Source: Deinococcus sp. (lineage in GTDB: Bacteria > Deinococcota > Deinococci > Deinococcales > Thermaceae). From it: DNA of 9,746 bases. The stretch is taken from NCBI GenBank assembly GCA_023382135.1, contig JAMCQK010000165.1, forward strand, positions 1-9,746. Direction: 5' to 3'. The notes below the pieces were generated by a model. It was not told where the DNA came from, searched no databases, and saw only the letters and a list, made by a program, of their open reading frames with translations. Made by a program: the position numbers and the translations under genes. Below, in pieces: positions 5,279 to 9,746 of the stretch; the first letter of the stretch is position 1; each line of letters starts with the position of its first letter.

Positions 5279-6489
5279 TCGCTCAGCCCGCAAGGGCTAG
5301 TTGTTTCTGGGCCTCTCTTCGGCCAGGCCCACAACCACACCGCAAACACCGAGACCAGTGTGAGCATAGCCAAGATTAGCGGTGCGCGCTCCCCTCCCAG
5401 ATGGTCTATCAGCAACCCGGTCAAGTATGAACCCAGCGGCGATACCCCCAGGAGCACTAGCGAGTAGACCGACATCACCCGCCCTCTGAGCCGGTCTGGG
5501 GAGCTCATCTGCACGGTGGTGTTGGCATTCACCAGCACCGTCACCATGCCAAGCCCCGCAAGCGAAAGTAGCAGGAGCGCAAGCTTGGGGAACATCCCCA
5601 AACCCGCCAGCCCCAGGCCTAAGAACACTGCGCCCCACAAGGTCCTATGCGGCCTGATGCTGGTGCTGAATGCCTGGGCCAAGGCCGCCAGCAGCGAGCC
5701 AAGCCCCACCGCCGAAAGCAAGAAGCCGTATTCCTTGGCGTCAAGATTGAGTACCAGCCTGGCGTAGGACGGCACCAAGGTTTGAAAGTTCATCCCAAAC
5801 ACACTCACCAGGCCCACCAGCAGCACCACGCCCCGCACCACGCGTTCGTTCATCACGTAGCGGATGCCCTCGAGGGCCTCGTGCCAAACATTGCCGGGAG
5901 TTCTTTCGCTATTGCCAGGCACGGTGCGGGAAAGCGCCCACAGCATGGGCAAGAAAGAGAGGGCGTTCGCCAGGTAGCTGTACCCAATGCCCACTCCCGC
6001 AATCAGCAAGCCCGCCAGCGCCGGGCCCACCAGCCTGGACACATTAAACCCAAAGGAGTTGAGGGCAATTGCGCCCGGATACCTTGCTCTGCCCGCAAGC
6101 TCTACGGTAAACGCTTGGCGTACCGGCAAATCTATCGCGTTGGCGGTTCCATACAACAGTGCAAATACCAACAAATAGGGATACCTGACCCATCCAAATT
6201 GAATCAGCAGAAACAATAAGAACGCCAGCAGCGCCATACCCCCCTGGGTAAAGAGCAACAGGTTCCGCCGAGGGTAACGGTCGGCCCATACCCCAGCAGC
6301 CAGCGTAACAAACAAGGCGGGCAGAAACTGCAAAGCCACCACCAGCCCAAGCCTCTCGGCTTTGCCAGTGAGCTCGATAACCAGCCAGCCCTGCGAGGCG
6401 GCCTGCATCCAGGTGCCCATCTGCGAAAGAAAAAGCGCCAGCCAGTACCCCCGGTAGGACGGGTCGCGCAAAAGGGTTAAGGCCAGCAC
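5257..6489 (-). CDS. Major facilitator superfamily exporter (MFS_3/EntS-like)
   Basis: A 410-residue inner-membrane secondary transporter with roughly twelve hydrophobic helices. Motif A-like GVWADRYPRR (66-75) lies between helices 2 and 3. LSQMGTWMQAASQGWLV (21-37) and NTTVQMSSPDRLRGRVMSVY (323-342) are typical of the MFS_3 group, which includes the enterobactin exporter EntS and many proton-driven drug or siderophore efflux proteins. The substrate is unknown. The start is a GTG at 6489; the ATGs at 6497 and 6500 are out of frame and soon hit TAA, and no alternative in-frame start is seen before an upstream stop. The C-terminus after WAWPKRG is unusual: PETTSPCGLSEASPPTR. Residues 395-403 come from the inserted repeat, and the stop lies in an inverted partial copy of the same repeat. 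It is divergent from the TAXI gene and convergent with the epimerase. Confidence 0.9.
   Translation of the reverse strand: MLALTLLRDPSYRGYWLALFLSQMGTWMQAASQGWLVIELTGKAERLGLVVALQFLPALFVTLAAGVWADRYPRRNLLLFTQGGMALLAFLLFLLIQFGWVRYPYLLVFALLYGTANAIDLPVRQAFTVELAGRARYPGAIALNSFGFNVSRLVGPALAGLLIAGVGIGYSYLANALSFLPMLWALSRTVPGNSERTPGNVWHEALEGIRYVMNERVVRGVVLLVGLVSVFGMNFQTLVPSYARLVLNLDAKEYGFLLSAVGLGSLLAALAQAFSTSIRPHRTLWGAVFLGLGLAGLGMFPKLALLLLSLAGLGMVTVLVNANTTVQMSSPDRLRGRVMSVYSLVLLGVSPLGSYLTGLLIDHLGGERAPLILAMLTLVSVFAVWLWAWPKRGPETTSPCGLSEASPPTR
5275..5313 (-). repeat. In-frame palindromic insertion element, copy 3 (3' end of the MFS gene)
   Basis: Read on the minus strand it is GGCCC (5313-5309), a 27-bp core (5308-5282) and CGAGGCC (5281-5275). 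The hairpin is AGCCC-TTGC-GGGCT. The loop differs from copies 1 and 2 while the stem is unchanged. It encodes ETTSPCGLS near the C-terminus of the exporter, in the same frame as the other copies. Confidence 0.8.
5866..5877. repeat. Variant palindrome GCCCTCGAGGGC
   Basis: A 12-bp perfect palindrome with the same CTCGAG core, inside the MFS gene (EALEGIR region). It is related to GGCCTCGAGGCC but not identical. Confidence 0.4.
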
Positions 6490-6501
6490 CGAACCATCAT
6501 A
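6487..6501 (-). promoter_or_regulatory. Putative leaderless promoter of the MFS gene
   Basis: On the minus strand, TATGAT (6501 to 6496) is six bases upstream of the GTG start at 6489. There is no Shine-Dalgarno and no clear -35. Confidence 0.35.
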
Positions 6502-6577
6502 AGTTGTTATCTCCCAAACCGCTCTGGATACGAACTAGTCCAAGTTGCGCGGCTAACACTGAGCCAGAAGTTTTAGC

Positions 6578-6607
6578 TTGACGCCCGGCGCTAGGGTTCG
6601 TTACTGT
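6578..6607 (+). promoter_or_regulatory. Promoter of the TAXI binding-protein gene
   Basis: TTGACG (6578-6583) is separated by 18 bp from TACTGT (6602-6607), a good sigma-70-type arrangement. Transcription would start near 6614 and give a leader of about 24 bases that includes the Shine-Dalgarno. Confidence 0.6.
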
Positions 6608-6626
6608 AAAGCTGTACAACCTACCT

Positions 6627-6632
6627 GGAGGT
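6627..6632 (+). promoter_or_regulatory. Shine-Dalgarno of the TAXI gene
   Basis: GGAGGT lies five bases before the ATG at 6638 and fixes that start. It contrasts with the SD-less starts of most other genes in the window. Confidence 0.8.
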
Positions 6633-6637
6633 AAGGA

Positions 6638-7636
6638 ATGAAGCGAATAGTTATCCTATCCCTTTTGGTGAGCCTTCTCGCGAGCTTTGTGCTGGCGCAG
6701 AAAGCCAAAGTGGTAGTCCCCACTGGCAGCACCGGCGGGGTGTTTTTCTTTTACGGAAACCAAGTGGCCGATATTATAAACAAGGCGGGCGTGGCCGATG
6801 CCTCGGCCCAGCAGACTGGCGGTTCCTACGACAACATCCTGCTTCTGCGCGACCGCTCCGACCCCGGCTCCAACACCTACTACTGCGCGCTGGCCACCAC
6901 CGACTCCGCTTACGTGACCGCCATCGGCCAGGAGCCCCGCTTCCAGGCTAAAAAAGCTGACATGCAGCGGATCATGTGGTACATGTACCCCAGCTTTATT
7001 CACATCGTCACCACCGAGCAGTCCGGTATCCGCGTGGTGCAAGACCTGAAGGGTAAACGCGTCTCCACCGGCCAACCCGGCTCGAGCACCGAGAACCTGG
7101 CGCTTTTGGTGTTGCAAGGCGCGGGAGTGAAGCCCGAGGCTTTTGCCAAGCGCGAGCGCCTGCCTGCTGCCGAGTCGGCTAAGGCGCTGGGCGACGGCTC
7201 TATTGACGCCTACTTCTGGGTAGGCGGCGTTCCCACGGGCAGCGTTGTCGAGTTGGGCCAGACGCTTTCACGCAAGGGGCAAAAGATCAAGCTGGTTCCG
7301 GTCGACCCCAAGAGCACTACCGCGCAAGTTGTGCTCAAGCGCTTCCCCGGTATCGTGAGCACTACTACGCTTTCCAAGAACGTATACGGCACCAGTGTTG
7401 ATGTCTTCGGGTTCAACACCGGCAACGTATTCCTCTGCCCTGCCTCGATGCCTGAAGCGCTGGCTTATGAAATTACCAAGGCGGTTTTCAGCAATATCCA
7501 GACCCTACAAACAGCAGTGGCGGCGGCCCGGGACACCACGCCAAAGAACTCGGCCGCTATCTACGACCCTAAAGCCATTCTCCAATTCCACCCTGGCGCG
7601 CTCAAGTACTTCAAGGAAGTAGGCGCGATCAAGTAA
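6638..7636 (+). CDS. TAXI family TRAP transporter solute-binding protein
   Basis: A 332-residue periplasmic binding protein of the TAXI class (TRAP-associated extracytoplasmic immunogenic). It would capture a ligand and deliver it to the TRAP permease encoded next. Residues 1-20 form a Sec signal peptide (KR, a hydrophobic core, then a cleavage site after VLA). Family motifs are PTGSTGGVFF (28-37), TGQPGSSTENLAL (144-156), LGDGSIDAYFWVGGVPTGSV (184-203) and the C-terminal FHPGALKYFKEVGAIK (317-332). The mature protein has two cysteines (C83, C267), which could form a disulphide. TAXI proteins have few known ligands, glutamate/glutamine-type in one Thermus structure as I recall, so the substrate is left open. 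It has a clear promoter and Shine-Dalgarno, and is separated from the permease by 123 bp. Confidence 0.95.
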   Translation: MKRIVILSLLVSLLASFVLAQKAKVVVPTGSTGGVFFFYGNQVADIINKAGVADASAQQTGGSYDNILLLRDRSDPGSNTYYCALATTDSAYVTAIGQEPRFQAKKADMQRIMWYMYPSFIHIVTTEQSGIRVVQDLKGKRVSTGQPGSSTENLALLVLQGAGVKPEAFAKRERLPAAESAKALGDGSIDAYFWVGGVPTGSVVELGQTLSRKGQKIKLVPVDPKSTTAQVVLKRFPGIVSTTTLSKNVYGTSVDVFGFNTGNVFLCPASMPEALAYEITKAVFSNIQTLQTAVAAARDTTPKNSAAIYDPKAILQFHPGALKYFKEVGAIK

Positions 7637-7655
7637 AAGCTATTGGCGCGCTCTC

Positions 7656-7694
7656 GCGGGCTCTAGATATCTGGCTGGGGCCCGCTCCCATTTT
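7656..7694 (+). terminator. Hairpin between binding-protein and permease genes (possible terminator/attenuator)
   Basis: GCGGGC (7656-7661) pairs with GCCCGC (7680-7685) across an 18-base loop that contains AGATATCT. It is followed by TCCCATTTT. The stem is only six base pairs and the T-run is short and not immediate, so termination would be partial at best. Such hairpins often let binding proteins be expressed above their permeases. Confidence 0.35.
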
Positions 7695-7722
7695 GACGCA
7701 TCGCCCCGCGAAAAGGTAACCT
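7693..7722 (+). promoter_or_regulatory. Possible second promoter ahead of the TRAP permease
   Basis: TTGACG (7693-7698), an 18-bp spacer and TAACCT (7717-7722) repeat the geometry of the TAXI promoter, with the same TTGACG and spacing. It would start near 7729 and give a leader of about 30 bases with a Shine-Dalgarno. Confidence 0.4.
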
Positions 7723-7746
7723 ACGTGCAGGCAGACGTTCAAACCC

Positions 7747-7752
7747 AAGGAG
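7747..7752 (+). promoter_or_regulatory. Shine-Dalgarno of the TRAP permease gene
   Basis: AAGGAG lies seven bases before the ATG at 7760 and supports that start. Confidence 0.7.
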
Positions 7753-7759
7753 CGCCGCT

Positions 7760-9746
7760 ATGAGCCACGCGGAAGAAACTACACGAGACAGCAGCCCGTT
7801 GGGGCGTGTGCTTCAATGGCTTTTCCTGATAGCGGCTCTGTACAGCATCTACCTGGTGATCCACCCCTACACGCCTCTAAAGCGGTTGAATATCCCGGTA
7901 CTTGACCTGATTCAAATCCAGCGTAGCGTTCACGTGTTTTTTCTGCTCGCCTGCGGCTACTTGATGAGCGCGCTCATGCCGGGCAAAAGGACCAGTGGGT
8001 CGTGGCTGTTTGCCGCGCTTTCGCTGGTGCCCCTCTGGGCCTTTTGGCAGTTGCGGGCGCCGGTAGGCCTCGAGGCCAAACTTGCCGTCAGCGCCTTCTG
8101 GGCGGTAACCTTGTTGCCAGCACTCTTGCCACGCTGGCGCCGCTACGCCGACCTTTCGGCGGCACTCCTGGCCATTCTTCCATTTGCCTATCAGTTGCGA
8201 TACTACGAACAACTGGTCTACCGGGCTGTGATCCCCGCAGTCTGGGACATGGTGATGTCCATGGGGCTTATTTTTCTGGTGCTGGGCCTGGTCTACCGCC
8301 TTTTAGGCCCGGTAATGCCTTCGCTGGTGCTCGTCTTCTTCGCCTATAATATGTTTGGCAAATATATACAGGGAGACTTTGCCATTGCCAGCACCCCTTT
8401 GGAAGTGCTCCTAGGCAAAAGCTTCAACGAAACCGAGGCGGGCATGTACGGCCTCATCACCGGCGTATCCGCCAAATACCTGGTCTACTTCACCATTCTT
8501 TCCGGCTTGATAGGCTCTTTGGGTCTTGGGAAGGTGGTGGCTAACGTAGCGCTTGCTTTAGTGGGGCGCAGTCCGCAGACCCCAGGCCGCGTAACAGGTC
8601 TTGCCTCGGTGTTCATGGGCATGTTCAGCGGCTCGGGCGCCGCCGATACCCAGTTTGTGGCCACGCTGACCAAGCCGCTCTTCGACAAGGCCGGCTACGA
8701 CAAGATGATTGCCGCAGGCCTGGTGGCCACCGCGGGTACCATTGCGCTCATAACACCGCCGGTACTCGGGAGCATCGCTTTCATCATGGTGGAGGTACTG
8801 CAGATTCCCTATTTGAATATCGTGATTATGTCCATCGGGCCGTGCCTTCTTTACTTGACGGCGGTATTTGCGTTCAACGAGTTCTATACCCGCAAGGCCA
8901 AGCTGCCGCCGGTGGGCGCCAGTCAGGAACTGGGCAAAGGCTACATCTTCCGCTACAGCACCATATTCATCCCCATCTTCTTGATTATCGGAATGCTCTA
9001 CTTTGGCTACGAGGTGAACACCGCCGCAACCTTGGCAATGCTGGGGTTCATCCTGGTGGCATACCTGGATCCCACCTTGAGGCCTCGAGGCCTCCAGCCC
9101 ATCCTCCGTGGGCTGGAGGACGGCTTCCGCTTCCTGGTCCCCATTGGCTCGGCCATCGTGGCTGCCAACCTGATTTTCGCCATGATGGTCATCACCGGCC
9201 TGCCCACCAAGTTCTCCTTGTTTCTCTCGCAAGTTTCGGGCGAAAACCTGCTGGTGGCAACCCTGCTTACGGCGCTTTTCAGCTTGCTTCTCGGCATGGG
9301 CGTTCCCCCCACCGCCACCTACGTGCTTACCTCGTCCTTGACCGCTCCGGGCATTATCAAAATTGCAGAGGCCAACGGCATTCCTTCCGGGGCAGCGCTG
9401 CTGGCTACACACATGTTTCTCTTTTACTACGCGGTGCTGGCGGACGTGACGCCGCCAGTGGCACTCTCGGCGTACGCATCGGCTTCGGTCTTCGGCACCA
9501 ATCCTTTGCGAACCGGTGTGTACGCCGCGCGAGTGGCGCTTTCCAAATATTTAGTGGGCTTCTTCTTCCTGCTCGCCTATACGGGTACTGGGCTCTTAAT
9601 TTTGCCCGTGCTCCAGAATTCGCCCCCCCTCGAGGCCTGGGGCATTATCATCGAACGTTTTGTGTCGGTGGGCGCGGGAATCATCTTTCTCTCGGCGGCC
9701 ACGGTGGGCTACACACGCAGGCCTTTGGCGCGCTGGGAGACCTGGG
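7760..9746 (+). CDS. TRAP transporter fused permease, DctQ-DctM (3' end beyond the window)
   Basis: At least 662 residues, open to the right edge and close to the normal length of fused TAXI-TRAP permeases, so only a short tail is missing. The N-terminal part (about 15-215) carries the DctQ-like helices. The DctM-like large domain follows with the family motifs GMFSGSGAADTQFVATL (287-303), ITPPVLGSIAFIMVE (331-345), LGMGVPPTATYVL (511-523) and ADVTPPVALSAYAS (561-574), the two TPP-type hairpin/substrate regions. It couples sodium entry to uptake of the ligand brought by the TAXI protein encoded just upstream. Residues 103-106 (GLEA) are encoded by the GGCCTCGAGGCC palindrome. A second such palindrome and a 10-bp-stem hairpin lie in the loop around residues 440-454. 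Confidence 0.94.
   Translation, partial: MSHAEETTRDSSPLGRVLQWLFLIAALYSIYLVIHPYTPLKRLNIPVLDLIQIQRSVHVFFLLACGYLMSALMPGKRTSGSWLFAALSLVPLWAFWQLRAPVGLEAKLAVSAFWAVTLLPALLPRWRRYADLSAALLAILPFAYQLRYYEQLVYRAVIPAVWDMVMSMGLIFLVLGLVYRLLGPVMPSLVLVFFAYNMFGKYIQGDFAIASTPLEVLLGKSFNETEAGMYGLITGVSAKYLVYFTILSGLIGSLGLGKVVANVALALVGRSPQTPGRVTGLASVFMGMFSGSGAADTQFVATLTKPLFDKAGYDKMIAAGLVATAGTIALITPPVLGSIAFIMVEVLQIPYLNIVIMSIGPCLLYLTAVFAFNEFYTRKAKLPPVGASQELGKGYIFRYSTIFIPIFLIIGMLYFGYEVNTAATLAMLGFILVAYLDPTLRPRGLQPILRGLEDGFRFLVPIGSAIVAANLIFAMMVITGLPTKFSLFLSQVSGENLLVATLLTALFSLLLGMGVPPTATYVLTSSLTAPGIIKIAEANGIPSGAALLATHMFLFYYAVLADVTPPVALSAYASASVFGTNPLRTGVYAARVALSKYLVGFFFLLAYTGTGLLILPVLQNSPPLEAWGIIIERFVSVGAGIIFLSAATVGYTRRPLARWETW
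8066..8077. repeat. Iterated palindrome GGCCTCGAGGCC, copy 4
   Basis: A perfect 12-bp palindrome encoding GLEA (within VGLEA, residues 102-106) in the TRAP permease. Confidence 0.7.
9079..9094. repeat. Iterated palindrome, copy 5, extended to 16 bp
   Basis: The 12-bp core (9081-9092) is flanked by GA and TC, making a 16-bp perfect palindrome. Unlike the other four copies it is read in a different frame (RPRGL). It overlaps the 5' arm of the hairpin at 9091-9119. Confidence 0.7.
9091..9119. repeat. Perfect 10-bp stem hairpin inside the permease gene
   Basis: CCTCCAGCCC (9091-9100) and GGGCTGGAGG (9110-9119) are exact reverse complements around a 9-base loop. It encodes part of the loop LQPILRGLED. 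It could be chance constrained by codons, an RNA structure, or a trace of a repeat. Confidence 0.5.

Noticed and set aside
5647..6219. Open frame on the plus strand opposite the MFS gene
   Set aside because: It is a shadow of conserved MFS coding sequence. Its His/Gln-rich low-complexity composition has no family resemblance.
6495..6500. Two ATGs just upstream of the MFS gene on the minus strand
   Set aside because: They are out of frame with the MFS protein and reach TAA after a few codons, so the GTG at 6489 is the better start.
6531..6565. Possible further copy of the insertion element (AACTAGTCC ... CTGAGCC)
   Set aside because: Only short scattered matches to the element are present; the hairpin AGCCC/GGGCT and the flanks are missing.
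8558..9412. Long open frame on the minus strand (about 284 codons)
   Set aside because: It is antisense to conserved DctM motifs, rich in His, Gln and Gly as expected of a shadow of hydrophobic GC-rich coding sequence, and has no recognisable domain.

Overview
The window looks like chromosomal DNA of a GC-rich thermophile of the Deinococcus-Thermota, most likely Thermaceae and possibly Meiothermus-like. This is inferred from composition, from the heavy use of CTCGAG-containing codon pairs, from several starts that look leaderless (TAnnnT just upstream of the start codon, no Shine-Dalgarno) and from the gene set. No marker gene fixes the genus.

Layout, left to right. (1) Minus strand, 1-1051: a NarL/LuxR-type response regulator, followed with a 4-base ATGA overlap by the first 132 codons of an M20-family metallo-hydrolase that runs off the left edge. 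(2) Plus strand, 1196-2053: an APH/choline-kinase-fold phosphotransferase, divergent from the regulator across a 144-bp region holding two nested inverted repeats. (3) Plus strand, 2223-5157: uracil phosphoribosyltransferase (upp), a WecA/TagO/MraY-family polyprenyl-phosphate sugar-phosphate transferase, and a non-hydrolysing UDP-GlcNAc 2-epimerase. The last two begin an envelope polysaccharide pathway; upp salvages uracil into UMP, the precursor of UDP-sugars. (4) Minus strand, 5257-6489: an MFS exporter of the EntS-like MFS_3 type, convergent with the epimerase. (5) Plus strand, 6638-9746: a TAXI-type TRAP transporter, with a periplasmic binding protein followed by a fused DctQ-DctM permease that is open at the right edge. 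Each of these two genes has its own promoter-like sequence and Shine-Dalgarno, and a hairpin lies between them.

The most unusual feature is a short, dispersed, hairpin-forming sequence that sits in the same reading frame inside three unrelated genes: the M20 hydrolase, the kinase and the MFS exporter. It adds the nine residues E(T/I)TSP(N/C)GLS. In each case a 27-bp insert is bounded by GGCCY on one side and CGAGGYC on the other. Removing it leaves GGCCTCGAGGCC (exact in the kinase, 11/12 in the other two), a 12-bp palindrome that occurs intact five more times in this 9.7 kb. In the M20 gene, deletion also gives a more typical M20 protein sequence. This suggests a miniature, frame-preserving, protein-expanding element, similar in logic to the Rickettsia palindromic elements, that is inserted at or bounded by a HIP1-like iterated palindrome. 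A degraded, inverted partial copy abuts the copy in the exporter gene and supplies that gene's stop codon.

I saw no rRNA, tRNA, CRISPR array or transposase gene. No stretch longer than 300 bp lacks a gene.
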